A stretch of 46,407 nt of DNA, from assembly GCA_900770665.1 (NCBI GenBank), contig CAAGKZ010000072.1:1-46407 (forward strand), read 5' to 3'. Position 1 is the first letter of the stretch. Every line of letters begins with the position of its first letter. Under the pieces are notes generated by a model, which did no database searches, was not told the DNA's origin, and saw only the letters and a program-made list of their open reading frames with translations. The position numbers and the translations under genes are program-made. Source of the DNA: Bacteroidaceae bacterium. GTDB taxonomy: Bacteria > Bacteroidota > Bacteroidia > Bacteroidales > Bacteroidaceae. Positions 8,001-15,727 of the stretch are shown here, piece by piece.

Positions 8001-9101
8001 GAACTTCCATGTACCGTTGAGGCTCTGGTAACGGTTGTTTACAGGCTCGGTCCATGGTGTTGCATAGTACTCCTTGTCGGCAAGCATCTTGCTCACGTTG
8101 TCATAAGGCATATATGTTGCAACGGCACGCTCCTTGTTCTCGGCGAACATTGTCTCATCCTCCCAGTGAGGTGCGTTGATTTTGGGTTTCTCAACCTGTT
8201 TGATGTTGAACCATGCAGCAGAGTCGGCAGGGTTCTTCTCTACAAGCATCATGCGGCCTTCCTTGAGTGCATACATTGTGCCCTCTTTGCCGGCCGATGT
8301 GATGAGGTATACGCCCTGCTGCTTTTCAACAGGCTCGAAGTGGAATTTTGCGTTGTTCCACTCGCCAGCCTTAGCTGTCCACTGGAGCAGGTAGTCGATG
8401 CTTGGGTTGCCGCCGCCATCGTCAAAGTGTATGCCGTAGAATGAGTTCTCGACAGCGAAAGTAAAGAGGTCAATGGTCTTTATGTTCCAGTATTGACCCT
8501 TGTTGCCGCTTACAGTGTCCTCGCATACGATGCGTGCGTTGTTCTCGCCTGAATCGCCGTTACCAAGCACCTGGCCTGGCTTTGTCACAGGGCAAATCTG
8601 GTATGTGAGGTCGTCGTCAAAGCCTGCAACTTCCGAAGCCTCAATCTTGAATTTTGCTGCACGCATCTTCTCAGCCCTCTCCTTCTTTATGAGTACGAGT
8701 GTGCCTCCTTTACCTTTGGCTACTGCGAGAGTAGGGCTGTTTGCGGGAATGAGCATGCCGTTCTCGAACTTCCACAACTGTGCTTCGTCCGAACCGTTGT
8801 TCTCGCCAACTTCAACAAGGTTGCCGTTTACTCGCAAAGCATTGTTGGTTACAGGGTTGATGATGCGCCAGCTTCCCGACAATTCCGAGATTTTCCAGTA
8901 GATGGATGGATCTTCCTTGTCATAGTTGACCAATCCAGCCATCTCACCCATCTTCTCGGCAACGATATTCTCCGTTTCTCCTGCACCGTAGATGTGGTAC
9001 AGCTTGCCTCTCTCAAATGTCTCCTGTGCATTGCTGCTGAAAGCGCACAAAAGCGCTACTGCAGTCAACAGAAAGCATTTTTTCAATTGTTTGATTGACA
9101 T
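5100..9101 (-). CDS. Secreted GH2 beta-galactosidase (LacZ-type) with N-terminal trefoil-like region
   Basis: A 1333-residue glycoside hydrolase with an N-terminal signal peptide ending near SSNAQ. Residues about 30-310 look like ricin-type beta-trefoil/CBM repeats (QxW-like segments such as EAQLWKFENG and GQYWNIK). From about 350 follow the GH2 sugar-binding domain, an Ig-like domain and a TIM barrel. The acid/base is E777 in SLGNEAGNG and the nucleophile is E844 in FICEYAHAMGN. A Bgal-small-chain-type beta-sandwich ends the protein. It should remove terminal beta-galactose from glycans outside the cytoplasm. The trefoil region makes it about 300 residues longer than ordinary LacZ. A longer frame begins with GTG at 9173, but that codon lies inside the promoter -7 box, so ATG 9101 with the signal peptide is used. 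The gene is monocistronic between terminators. Confidence 0.93.
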   Translation of the reverse strand: MSIKQLKKCFLLTAVALLCAFSSNAQETFERGKLYHIYGAGETENIVAEKMGEMAGLVNYDKEDPSIYWKISELSGSWRIINPVTNNALRVNGNLVEVGENNGSDEAQLWKFENGMLIPANSPTLAVAKGKGGTLVLIKKERAEKMRAAKFKIEASEVAGFDDDLTYQICPVTKPGQVLGNGDSGENNARIVCEDTVSGNKGQYWNIKTIDLFTFAVENSFYGIHFDDGGGNPSIDYLLQWTAKAGEWNNAKFHFEPVEKQQGVYLITSAGKEGTMYALKEGRMMLVEKNPADSAAWFNIKQVEKPKINAPHWEDETMFAENKERAVATYMPYDNVSKMLADKEYYATPWTEPVNNRYQSLNGTWKFNLVSEPELRPLDFFEAGFDASAWDEIPVPSNWEMLGYDKPIYNNVEYPHANTPPYIKARPGYNDNGSNYGINPVGSYIRTFEVPEDWDGRRTFIHFGGIYSAAFVWLNGEYVGYTQGANNVAEFDITNYLQKGENKLAVQVFRWSDGSYLECQDMFRMSGIFRDVYLYNVPKAAVRDHYITSKISSDYFSAEMSIKFEIDNRDFVPGLKTIKAQVYTPDGELAAEESTVVNTSAKIASPSGEIKLEVFNLKLWSAEKPNLYTVRIVQYDEDENEEMAFSTKYGFRDIVIKNSLVYINGERVFFKGVNRHDTHPVYGRAVTTESMLQDVILMKQNNINTIRTSHYPNAAKMYAMFDYYGLYCCDEADLEDHANQSISDRKSWIPAFVDRINRMVLRDRNHASVVMWSLGNEAGNGSNFGPCYDEAKRLDSRPVHYEGTRSSGDYGGGRFSDFYSKMYPGMAWMDKYTNGLDKPMFICEYAHAMGNAIGNLKEYWQKIEASNSCIGGCIWDWVDQAIYDPQEMKEGVYRIHTGYDYPGPHQDNFCSNGIVPPTREESAKLKEVKAAHQFIDITMPEVNTEFDGGIVTIALKNKYNFTNLNEFEVIYDIVKNGNIVYTGKSPIPYTEKGQTGKVWLTVKKANINKAIKKGDELLINIHVVHRKAQTYAPAGHEVALAQFTLAERAPLAAIESKGAPLAATSSLHETVIGNENVQLTFDAETAQLTALAFGGKNIIAEGQGFIYDNHRWIENDRFGNTANGLDANGEITVVEENGNTVVKTVRKGSICDTEINYTIYPQGIVDVDAKFVPKNGNLRRAGLVCNIDNSLSNVAYYAYGPWENTVDRKDGVVVGRYTSKTTGEMASSYVKPQSSGSREGLRELVLTDNNGQGVKIETEGNVSFSALPYTDADLMNAQHYWEMEARPYTVLHLDAWMRGIGNASCGQDVNTLPEYCVPAEEMSYKLRISPVKK

Positions 9102-9172
9102 AGTTTTGTGTTTTATGGTTATTATTATATCTTTTTTTCGTTGTAAAAATAGCCTGTGTCTGACGATAACCA

Positions 9173-9180
9173 CAAAGATA
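9173..9180 (-). promoter_or_regulatory. -7 box for GH2 beta-galactosidase
   Basis: Minus-strand TATCTTTG, an exact TAnnTTTG match, lies about 70 nt before ATG 9101. Confidence 0.55.
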
Positions 9181-9245
9181 TAAATATATTTATTAAAATA
9201 TGTTCTTCGGATAGAAAAGTTTTGATATTTTGTGTGTTAAATACA

Positions 9246-9277
9246 ACAATCGTGAAACCTTGCGGTTTCACGATTGT
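9246..9277. terminator. Terminator of the GH108 three-gene unit
   Basis: A perfect 14-bp stem (ACAATCGTGAAACC with GGTTTCACGATTGT) has a TTGC loop. It sits just past the stop codon at 9289 on the minus strand and is followed by a T-rich run in that direction. Confidence 0.85.
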
Positions 9278-9288
9278 GAGTTTGTGCC

Positions 9289-9804
9289 TTATTCCCCTTT
9301 GTACATATGTTCATGCTCTTGTTGAGAGAACTTTATGTTCTTTTTTTCTCGCAGAATCATCAATGCCGTGTCGGGCCAATACATTTTGTTGTCATCCAGT
9401 ATAAAAAGCATTACCGTGTCGCTGAGCAATTCAAAAGTCACATCATTCAACTTCTTCTCATCGCCACAATAAAAGTAAAAGTTTGACATGATTTCGTACA
9501 TTTTACTCCTTGCAATGTTCCCCTTGGGCTTCTTTACACGAACCATTTGGATGTAATCCAGATTTTTATCATGTTCCGGCAAATGAATTCTGTTGCCTTG
9601 AAAGAAAACTCCACCAATGGCGAATAGCAAGGAGTCGTTTCTTTCACCACACCGGATATAGAATTGGTGTGTCCTGTCATTCCATGCCCAATCCCAAACT
9701 CCAACAAATGGCGACAACTCCTTTTCTCCGTCCTTTTGTGGTGGAGTGGAGAAACTTGGCAGTGTTATTGCTAAAACAAGGAGTAAAACAAATGCTCTTT
9801 TCAT
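9289..9804 (-). CDS. Exported small protein, paralog B (candidate immunity protein)
   Basis: 171 residues with a signal peptide (MKRAFVLLLVLAITLPSFS) and no recognised domain. It is a tandem paralog of the next gene upstream. Both share the signal peptide, the motif ELSPFVGVWDW, the block GERNDSLLF, the segment YWPDTA and the end EHMYKG. The middle regions diverge strongly. ATG 9804 is preferred over an in-frame start 18 nt upstream because it starts the signal peptide directly. It is last in a minus-strand unit with a GH108 muramidase. Periplasmic location plus duplication next to a peptidoglycan hydrolase suggests a protective binding partner; this is inference. A lipocalin-like beta-barrel is an alternative. 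Confidence 0.75.
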   Translation of the reverse strand: MKRAFVLLLVLAITLPSFSTPPQKDGEKELSPFVGVWDWAWNDRTHQFYIRCGERNDSLLFAIGGVFFQGNRIHLPEHDKNLDYIQMVRVKKPKGNIARSKMYEIMSNFYFYCGDEKKLNDVTFELLSDTVMLFILDDNKMYWPDTALMILREKKNIKFSQQEHEHMYKGE

Positions 9805-9821
9805 GTTTGATATATTTTCCA

Positions 9822-10331
9822 CTATTTCCCTTTGTACATATGTTCATATGTTTTGTCCGAGAAGTCCGGATTTGTGTAATCTCTACGAAGCATTATTGCG
9901 GTGTCTGGCCAATAACTTCTTGAGTCGTTAAGGGTAAACCGCATTGTTGAGTCATTCAGTAATTCAAATGAGATGTCATTGTAGTTGTTCGCACTATCTT
10001 TATGGTATATCCAACTGCTTACTCCTTCGCTTATCTTGGTTTTTATAATTCTACCTTTCTGCTTTTTGATGCGTATCATTTGCAAAGCCTTGCCTTCTTC
10101 GTCACATTCAGAGTTGTGTATTCTGCTTCCTCTATAAAACACCCCTCCCATGGTGAACAGCAATGAGTCATTCCTTTCTCCAATTCGTACAGAAAAACAA
10201 GAATTTTCTGTTTCCCAATCCCAAACTCCAACAAATGGCGACAACTCCTTTTCTCCCTCCTTTTGTGGTGTGGTGGAGAAACTTGGCAGTTCTATTGCTA
10301 AAACAAGGAGTAAAACAAATGCTCTTTTCAT
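9822..10331 (-). CDS. Exported small protein, paralog A (candidate immunity protein)
   Basis: 169 residues with a signal peptide (MKRAFVLLLVLAIELPSFS). No known family was recognised. It starts only 4 nt after the stop of the GH108 gene and ends 17 nt before paralog B, so the three genes are almost certainly one transcript. Conserved blocks with paralog B are at both ends (ELSPFVGVWDW, GERNDSLLF, YWPDTAIM, EHMYKGK), while the centre has diverged, as expected for duplicated specificity proteins. ATG 10331 is chosen because the longer frame would run into the GH108 coding region. The mature part is polar, with several conserved tryptophans, and would act in the periplasm or on the surface. Confidence 0.75.
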   Translation of the reverse strand: MKRAFVLLLVLAIELPSFSTTPQKEGEKELSPFVGVWDWETENSCFSVRIGERNDSLLFTMGGVFYRGSRIHNSECDEEGKALQMIRIKKQKGRIIKTKISEGVSSWIYHKDSANNYNDISFELLNDSTMRFTLNDSRSYWPDTAIMLRRDYTNPDFSDKTYEHMYKGK

Positions 10332-10335
10332 GAAT

Positions 10336-11067
10336 TTAAAATTTTGTCGAAAAACGAAGGTCGCTTCCAACTGCTTCTGCTATTTTGTTCAAGCGGTCCA
10401 TCCAACCTGCGTAATATTTTACCTGTTTAGGGTTTTTGTACACGTCTTGTTGGTGATAATATTGCCTGTTCTTTAAAATTACATCTATAAGCCATTTGGG
10501 GTCGCTGTTGTGTATTGCATTGAGGCTCTTTTCGCCAAGGTGTCCGTCAACTTTCAATGCCGCACCCCGGGTGTTCAGTATCTCCTGTACTCTTTTGGCA
10601 GCGGTGCCGGCATAGGAGTTTATCATATAGTCATACATTACATAAGCTAAATTTTTATCCCTGATATAACCAAGATTATATCTATCCCACATCGCCTTGT
10701 ACAACAATTTTGCATCCTCAACAGTCAGGTCTTTAATGGGAATCGCTTTTCCACCGGGCAAGGCATATTTGAAATCCTCCATAAATGGTTCAGTTATACC
10801 ATATTTGGTTTCGCCTCCACGGTCGTCCTTGTCATTGACATATCCGCCTTCATGTTCAAGGTTCTTGTCGATAATGGATTCGAACTTGCTCTTGTTGATG
10901 TAGTCGAACTCCTCTTTGCTGTGGTAGTTTGCGCGGGGATAGACATGAGTTCCCATTTCGCCGAACAACTTGGGGTACTTGACTACACGCATGTTGTCGA
11001 GTGTCTTTTCCCGTTGCCATGGGTCAAAGTTAAAATCATTTTTAGGATTTTCAAATGTTTCTTTCAT
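10336..11067 (-). CDS. GH108-type muramidase with C-terminal peptidoglycan-binding region
   Basis: 243 residues. The core HEGGYVNDKDDRGGETKYGIT contains the expected catalytic glutamate (E73) of glycosyl hydrolase family 108. The C-terminal part (from about residue 150; AAKRVQEILN, VDGHLGEKSLNAI) resembles the PG_binding_3 partner domain. It should cleave the glycan strand of peptidoglycan. There is no signal peptide. The ~60-residue N-terminal extension is not part of the GH108 fold and could serve delivery. A longer frame starts with TTG inside a -7 box; ATG 11067 just downstream of that box is used. Phage endolysins use the same fold, but no holin or phage gene is nearby. The two downstream exported paralogs suggest a secreted anti-bacterial effector; that role is inference. 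Confidence 0.82.
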   Translation of the reverse strand: MKETFENPKNDFNFDPWQREKTLDNMRVVKYPKLFGEMGTHVYPRANYHSKEEFDYINKSKFESIIDKNLEHEGGYVNDKDDRGGETKYGITEPFMEDFKYALPGGKAIPIKDLTVEDAKLLYKAMWDRYNLGYIRDKNLAYVMYDYMINSYAGTAAKRVQEILNTRGAALKVDGHLGEKSLNAIHNSDPKWLIDVILKNRQYYHQQDVYKNPKQVKYYAGWMDRLNKIAEAVGSDLRFSTKF

Positions 11068-11082
11068 AAACTTTTTTGTTGC

Positions 11083-11090
11083 CAAAAATA
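11083..11090 (-). promoter_or_regulatory. -7 box for the GH108 unit
   Basis: Minus-strand TATTTTTG, an exact TAnnTTTG match, ends 15 nt before ATG 11067. It therefore predicts a very short leader and excludes the upstream TTG start. Confidence 0.5.
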
Positions 11091-11125
11091 AACTGTTTAT
11101 GAAAGAGAAGGTTGCTGTTTTGATA

Positions 11126-11160
11126 CAAAAACAGGTTGCAACCTATTCGGCTGCAACCTG
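11126..11160 (-). terminator. Terminator after tdh
   Basis: A 9-bp stem (CAGGTTGCA at 11132-11140 with TGCAACCTG at 11152-11160) is followed on the minus strand by TTTTTG. It lies just past the tdh stop. Confidence 0.75.
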
Positions 11161-11182
11161 ATGTGTATAAGCGTGGAAAGAA

Positions 11183-12139
11183 TTACTTGCCGAAACGTTC
11201 GCGCAAGGTCTTTATCATGTCCTGTGTCATTGAGTCGAGGTCGTAGCTTGGCTTCCAGTCCCACTCGTTGCGTGCACAACTGTCGTCCATCTTGTTTGGC
11301 CATGAGTCGGCGATGGCCTGGCGCACGGGGTCAAACTCGTAGTGCATCTTGAAGTCGGGGATATATTTCTGGATAGAGGCCTTGATGATTTCAGGGTCGA
11401 AACTCATTGATGCCACGTTGAAGGCATTGCGGTGGATGAGACGCGAAGGGTCGGCATTCATGATGTCGACGGCGGCCTTCAACGCATCGGGCATGTACAT
11501 CATGTCCATGAATGTGCCGGCCTGGATGGGGCATGCGAAATCCTCGCCTTTAACTGCCGCGTAGTAAATCTCTACTGCATAGTCGGTTGTTCCGCCACCG
11601 GGGAGGGTTACGTTGGATATGAGGCCGGGGAAACGCACTGCACGTGTGTCGACACCATACTTTGTGTAGTAGTAGTCGCTGAGCAACTCGGTAGCCACCT
11701 TTGTTACGCCATACATTGTCTTTGGACGCTGTATTGTATCCTGTGGAGTGTTGTCACGTGGTGTGTTTGGGCCGAAAGAACCGATAGAACTTGGTGTAAA
11801 GACGGCGCACTTCTTCTCGCGTGCAATCTCAAGTATGTTGATGAGGCCGTTCATCTGTATATCCCATGCCAAAAGGGGCTTAGACTCGGCAACTGCCGAC
11901 AGCAATGCTGCAAGGTTGTATATTGTGTCAATCTTGTATTTCTCTACAATGTCGGCAAGCTGCTGGGCGTTCTTTACGTTCGCCTCCTCGGCCGGGCCGC
12001 TCTCAAGCAGAATTCCTTTAGGTTCAGCACCGGGAATGTAGCCGGCAACGATGTTTCCGTCCGGAATCATGTTGCGCAGTTTCATTGTTAGTTCCGAACC
12101 AATCTGTCCGGTGGAACCGATGACAAGTACATTCTTCAT
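11183..12139 (-). CDS. tdh: L-threonine 3-dehydrogenase, SDR/epimerase type
   Basis: 318 residues of the extended short-chain dehydrogenase fold. The NAD-binding glycine motif GSTGQIGSEL is at residues 8-17. The catalytic pair is the Tyr and Lys of MYGVTKVATELL, with the Ser of FTPSSIGSFG. The segment RFPGLISNVTLPGGGTTDYAVEIYY and the later FNVASMSF are typical of SDR-type threonine dehydrogenases of Bacteroidetes rather than sugar epimerases. It oxidises L-threonine to 2-amino-3-ketobutyrate with NAD. The kbl gene for the next step lies 1.5 kb away on the opposite strand, which supports the assignment. Its own -33/-7 promoter lies between it and the DUF819 gene. Confidence 0.88.
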   Translation of the reverse strand: MKNVLVIGSTGQIGSELTMKLRNMIPDGNIVAGYIPGAEPKGILLESGPAEEANVKNAQQLADIVEKYKIDTIYNLAALLSAVAESKPLLAWDIQMNGLINILEIAREKKCAVFTPSSIGSFGPNTPRDNTPQDTIQRPKTMYGVTKVATELLSDYYYTKYGVDTRAVRFPGLISNVTLPGGGTTDYAVEIYYAAVKGEDFACPIQAGTFMDMMYMPDALKAAVDIMNADPSRLIHRNAFNVASMSFDPEIIKASIQKYIPDFKMHYEFDPVRQAIADSWPNKMDDSCARNEWDWKPSYDLDSMTQDMIKTLRERFGK

Positions 12140-12176
12140 AAGGCTATATGATTGTATTATTGTTATCTATTGCAAA

Positions 12177-12209
12177 CAAAGTTACAGATAATTTTATAAT
12201 AGCTACAAA
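12177..12209 (-). promoter_or_regulatory. -33/-7 promoter of tdh
   Basis: On the minus strand, TTTG at 12206-12209 and TAACTTTG at 12177-12184 are separated by 21 nt. This is the clearest complete Bacteroidetes promoter in the window. Confidence 0.65.
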
Positions 12210-12238
12210 TTTTTTAAGATAAAATGTTTTAAAATCTT

Positions 12239-13405
12239 TTAAAGCATTCCTAATATGTTGAACATCAAATATCCAATGTAGTTGCCCACGGCATATCCCA
12301 AAAGACCGTTTGCAATGCCAATCACAATGACATCCTTGTTCTTCATTGTTGCAGCAATCATGGGCACGCAGAGTGGAGAATTTATGAGTGTGTCCGATGT
12401 TATGACAGCCGTGTCGGCATCGATGCGGAACAGTTTTGCAAGGAGAATTGTCATGAACAGCGAACCGAATATGATTACAGCCTGGTAGATGAGAATGTAA
12501 AGGCTCTGGTTCCAGTCAATTTTGCTCAGGTCGGCCATTGTTGCCATTACAAGACAGAATACATATATAAGATACATTCCTGCATCGTAACTCTTGTCCC
12601 ACGTGCGCACCTCCTTCCATGCAGTGAGTAACAGCGACAGGGTGGTGATTGAGAGAATGAGTGCCGTCATGGATATCTCACCTCCTCCAACGATGGTGGC
12701 AATGTAAACCGAAATGCCCATGACAACCACTGCTGCCCCCAAAACCTTTCCCAGTTGCTTAAGGCTGTTTTTCTTTGCAAAATCCTTGTAAGGGTTCTCT
12801 TCGACATACTCCTCAACATTCACTTTCTGCTCTTTACCTCTGCGTCTTCCCACAATAAGACGTGCCAGCTTTACGCCGCCGCCCATGAGGAACATCAGGT
12901 AGAAGAATGAGACAATGAGGTTGCAGGTGGATAGGATGACAAAGTTGTCGGGGCTCAGTCCAAGCATCTCCTTTATGGCTCCAAGGTTGGCTGCACCGCC
13001 AAGGTACTGTCCAGTAAGTGATGCTCCCATTATGCTTGCTTCGCTGCCAAGTTGCCCTTTGAATAGCCAGAATCCGATGGCTACGAATGCAACGACTGAA
13101 ATGGCACCTATTATAAATGCCCCTACAGATTTTCCAAGTGAGAATTTCCTGAAATTGCAGCCAAAGAGTATCATGGGCAATGCCAATGGGATGAGCATAC
13201 CCGAGAAGGATTCCATGAACCCGAAAAGTTTCTCATATGCAGCCTCCTCTTTTGGGAAAATACCGGCGTTGGCAATTATTACTCCAAGCAGGTATAGTGT
13301 CAGCACCGGACCAATCTTGTTGAAGACTTTGTTCTTGCGGCAGATATACAATACGCCGGCCGGGGCGACAAGATAAAATATTATCAGTAAAATTTTTACT
13401 AACAT
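12239..13405 (-). CDS. DUF819 family integral membrane protein
   Basis: 388 residues with about ten to eleven hydrophobic segments. Matching features of the DUF819 (YjcL-like) family include GASLTGQYLGGAANL in the first half and DTLINSPLCVPMIAA in the second, which suggests an inverted two-half topology like that of ion-coupled carboxylate transporters. A charged cytoplasmic loop (RRRGKEQKVNVEEY) separates the halves. The substrate is unknown. Its position between tdh and kbl suggests transport of threonine, glycine or a breakdown product; this is inference from neighbourhood only. The gene is AT-normal and intact, with a -7 box upstream. Confidence 0.8.
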   Translation of the reverse strand: MLVKILLIIFYLVAPAGVLYICRKNKVFNKIGPVLTLYLLGVIIANAGIFPKEEAAYEKLFGFMESFSGMLIPLALPMILFGCNFRKFSLGKSVGAFIIGAISVVAFVAIGFWLFKGQLGSEASIMGASLTGQYLGGAANLGAIKEMLGLSPDNFVILSTCNLIVSFFYLMFLMGGGVKLARLIVGRRRGKEQKVNVEEYVEENPYKDFAKKNSLKQLGKVLGAAVVVMGISVYIATIVGGGEISMTALILSITTLSLLLTAWKEVRTWDKSYDAGMYLIYVFCLVMATMADLSKIDWNQSLYILIYQAVIIFGSLFMTILLAKLFRIDADTAVITSDTLINSPLCVPMIAATMKNKDVIVIGIANGLLGYAVGNYIGYLMFNILGML

Positions 13406-13459
13406 AATTTGTTCATTATTTATTTAGTGCAGTGCTTAAATAGACTTTGAAATCTGCGT

Positions 13460-13467
13460 CAAAGGTA
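13460..13467 (-). promoter_or_regulatory. -7 box for DUF819 gene
   Basis: Minus-strand TACCTTTG, an exact TAnnTTTG match, lies 55 nt before ATG 13405. Confidence 0.5.
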
Positions 13468-13594
13468 CAATTTTTTATTAAAATATCGTATGTTAACATA
13501 TTTTTAATTGCTTCTTGTTTCTCTCTTTTACTACGTTTTTAATGCAAACCTAAATATTTCCTGCAACAGAGGTGTGTTTTAAACCAAAAAAATG

Positions 13595-13602
13595 TATTTT
13601 TG
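13595..13602 (+). promoter_or_regulatory. -7 box for kbl
   Basis: TATTTTTG lies 57 nt before ATG 13660, in the divergent region shared with the DUF819 gene. Confidence 0.5.
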
Positions 13603-13659
13603 TAAATCATCGGGGCTTCCTGAATGACGACGATAACAATCAACTAAAACAATACAATA

Positions 13660-14850
13660 ATGTACGGAAATTTTCAACAACACTTGAAGGACGAACTGGC
13701 TGCCATTGATGCTGCCGGCTTGTACAAGAGAGAACGTAACATTGCATCGCAACAGTTTGCCGAGATTACCCTTGAGGATGGTTCAAAGGCGCTCAACTTC
13801 TGTGCCAACAACTACCTTGGCCTTTCGAATAACCCACGCCTTATGAAGGCCGCGCAGGAGGCTATGGAGGCACGTGGTTTCGGTATGTCATCTGTTCGTT
13901 TCATCTGCGGAACACAAGACTATCACAAGACACTCGAAAAGGCTATCGCCGACTATTTCAAGACCGAGGATACAATCCTCTATGCAGCTTGTTTCGATGC
14001 TAACGGTGGTCTGTTCGAACCGCTGTTTACAGCCGAGGACGCCATCATCTCCGACTCGTTGAACCATGCCTCAATCATTGACGGAGTGCGTCTTTGCAAG
14101 GCTGTGCGCTATCGCTATGCGAATGCCGACATGGCCGACCTTGAACGTTGCCTGCAGGAGGCTCAGGCACAGCGCTATCGCATAATCGTTACCGACGGTG
14201 TGTTCTCAATGGACGGTAACGTGGCTCCAATGGACAAAATCTGTGACCTTGCCGAGAAGTACAATGCCCTTGTGATGGTCGATGAGTCACACTCGGCCGG
14301 TGTCGTGGGTGCAACTGGTCACGGTGTTGCCGAGCAGTTCGACTGCTATGGCCGCATTGACATTTTTACAGGTACACTGGGTAAGGCATTCGGTGGTGCA
14401 GTTGGTGGTTTCACCACAGGACGCAAGGAGATTATCGACATGCTTCGTCAGCGTTCACGTCCTTATCTCTTCTCGAACTCATTGCCACCATCGGTGGTAG
14501 GTGCATCAATCGAGGTGTTCAAGATGCTTGCCGAGAGCGACGAGCTCCACACCAAGCTGCAGAACAACGTGAACTATTTCCGCGACAAGATGTTGGCTGC
14601 AGGCTTTGATATCAAGCCAACACAGTCGGCAATCTGCGCCGTGATGCTCTATGATGCTCCGCTGTCACAGGTCTTTGCGCAGAAGATGGCCCAGGAGGGT
14701 ATCTTCGTTACCGGTTTCTACTATCCTGTTGTTCCCAAGGGCGAGGCACGTATCCGCGTACAGCTCTCTGCCGCTCACGAACAGGAGCACCTTGACAAGG
14801 CGATTGCGGCCTTCATAAAGGTAGGTAAGGAACTTGGTGTCATAAAGTGA
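13660..14850 (+). CDS. kbl: 2-amino-3-ketobutyrate CoA ligase (glycine C-acetyltransferase)
   Basis: 396 residues, the usual length for Kbl (about 398 in E. coli). It is a PLP-dependent alpha-oxoamine synthase. The PLP lysine is K242 in TGTLGKAFGG. The cofactor-binding DESHSAGVVG and the substrate-loop region NNYLGLSNNP are present. It converts 2-amino-3-ketobutyrate plus CoA to glycine and acetyl-CoA, completing threonine breakdown begun by Tdh. High similarity to Kbl-specific stretches (FICGTQDYHKTLE, GVFSMDGNVAPMDKI) favours this over serine palmitoyltransferase or BioF. It ends in a perfect palindromic terminator. Confidence 0.95.
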   Translation: MYGNFQQHLKDELAAIDAAGLYKRERNIASQQFAEITLEDGSKALNFCANNYLGLSNNPRLMKAAQEAMEARGFGMSSVRFICGTQDYHKTLEKAIADYFKTEDTILYAACFDANGGLFEPLFTAEDAIISDSLNHASIIDGVRLCKAVRYRYANADMADLERCLQEAQAQRYRIIVTDGVFSMDGNVAPMDKICDLAEKYNALVMVDESHSAGVVGATGHGVAEQFDCYGRIDIFTGTLGKAFGGAVGGFTTGRKEIIDMLRQRSRPYLFSNSLPPSVVGASIEVFKMLAESDELHTKLQNNVNYFRDKMLAAGFDIKPTQSAICAVMLYDAPLSQVFAQKMAQEGIFVTGFYYPVVPKGEARIRVQLSAAHEQEHLDKAIAAFIKVGKELGVIK

Positions 14851-14873
14851 TTTTTTCGGTTTGACAAATATGC

Positions 14874-14906
14874 AACAGGTTCGGTGCGCGCACCGAACCT
14901 GTTTGT
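14874..14906 (+). terminator. Perfect palindromic terminator after kbl
   Basis: Bases 14874-14903 form a perfect 30-bp palindrome around GCGC, followed by TGTTC. Confidence 0.8.
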
Positions 14907-14936
14907 TCAATTAGCGGTTAATCTAATGGGGATAAT

Positions 14937-15569
14937 ATGAATGTAAATCACACATCCTTCTTCAAGGATTGCTATATGATGCAGCGCGGGGATGTTGAAC
15001 GCTTTGCCGATGCGCTTGCCGATGGCTTCAGTCAATATGAACTGTTCAAATACGCCTGTCGCGGAAAGTACGACCGTAGAAGAATGAGCTACTTCTGGGC
15101 TTTCAACATCGTCCTTAATTTGCCCGATGCAATCTGCATAGCCGACAGCAAAGAGGTAAATTCTGTATTGATATATATTCCTCCAAGAAGCAAGGAACCC
15201 GGTTTGCTCTCTTATTTGAAAGCAGGGGTAGTGAAAATGGCCTTTAAGACGGGGGTGAGGCGTTCAATCCTATTGTCTCGTTTTGATGCCGAGTCGCAGA
15301 GGGTTGCCCAACGTTACAAGTGCGCCGATGACGGTTATCTGTTTGCTTTTGCCACACGGCTCGACAAGCAAGGGCAAAATTATGGCAAACCGCTAATGAA
15401 TGCACTTCTGCATTACCTTGACGCTACAGGACAGGGATGCTATCTTGAGACGCTGAAACCCGAGAATGTTGGAATGTATGAACATTTTTCTTTCCGTCTG
15501 CAGGATGAGATAAAGATAAAGACGGGTAATCTTACGCTGTATGCAATGCATCGTCCAAAGATTAAATGA
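14937..15569 (+). CDS. GNAT-family N-acetyltransferase-like protein
   Basis: 210 residues. The region FAFATRLDKQGQNYGKPLM (about 138-156) fits GNAT motif A, the acetyl-CoA pyrophosphate-binding turn with an R/Q-x-x-G-x-G/A-like pattern. The end GCYLETLKPENVGMYEHFSF is typical of GNAT motif B, where a neighbour residue and the beta-bulge pair follow. The acceptor substrate is unknown. A second in-frame ATG at codon 14 is possible, but 14937 is used as the first start after the kbl terminator. The stop codon lies inside the stem of the next terminator. Confidence 0.75.
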   Translation: MNVNHTSFFKDCYMMQRGDVERFADALADGFSQYELFKYACRGKYDRRRMSYFWAFNIVLNLPDAICIADSKEVNSVLIYIPPRSKEPGLLSYLKAGVVKMAFKTGVRRSILLSRFDAESQRVAQRYKCADDGYLFAFATRLDKQGQNYGKPLMNALLHYLDATGQGCYLETLKPENVGMYEHFSFRLQDEIKIKTGNLTLYAMHRPKIK

Positions 15570-15611
15570 ATAAAAAAGGCGCCGCAGCGGCGCCTTTTTT
15601 ATTCATTTAAT
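15561..15611. terminator. Very strong bidirectional terminator
   Basis: A perfect 25-bp inverted repeat (15561-15585 with 15587-15611) has a GC-rich core and A6/T6 tracts. It overlaps the GNAT stop codon and also lies downstream of the convergent Sel1 gene. Confidence 0.92.
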
Positions 15612-15727
15612 CGAACGTGTAATTCTTCTTAATCTGTTTGCATTGTCGGATTCAATAACTCTTTGTTTAACTCATTGTCAATGTCCGTTCTAAAAGTATT
15701 TTTACGGCATACCCGTTATTTTCAATC

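Noticed and set aside
10336..11067. Prophage lysis gene
   Set aside because: GH108 enzymes occur in phages, but no holin, tail, capsid or integrase gene is nearby, and the downstream paralogs have signal peptides.
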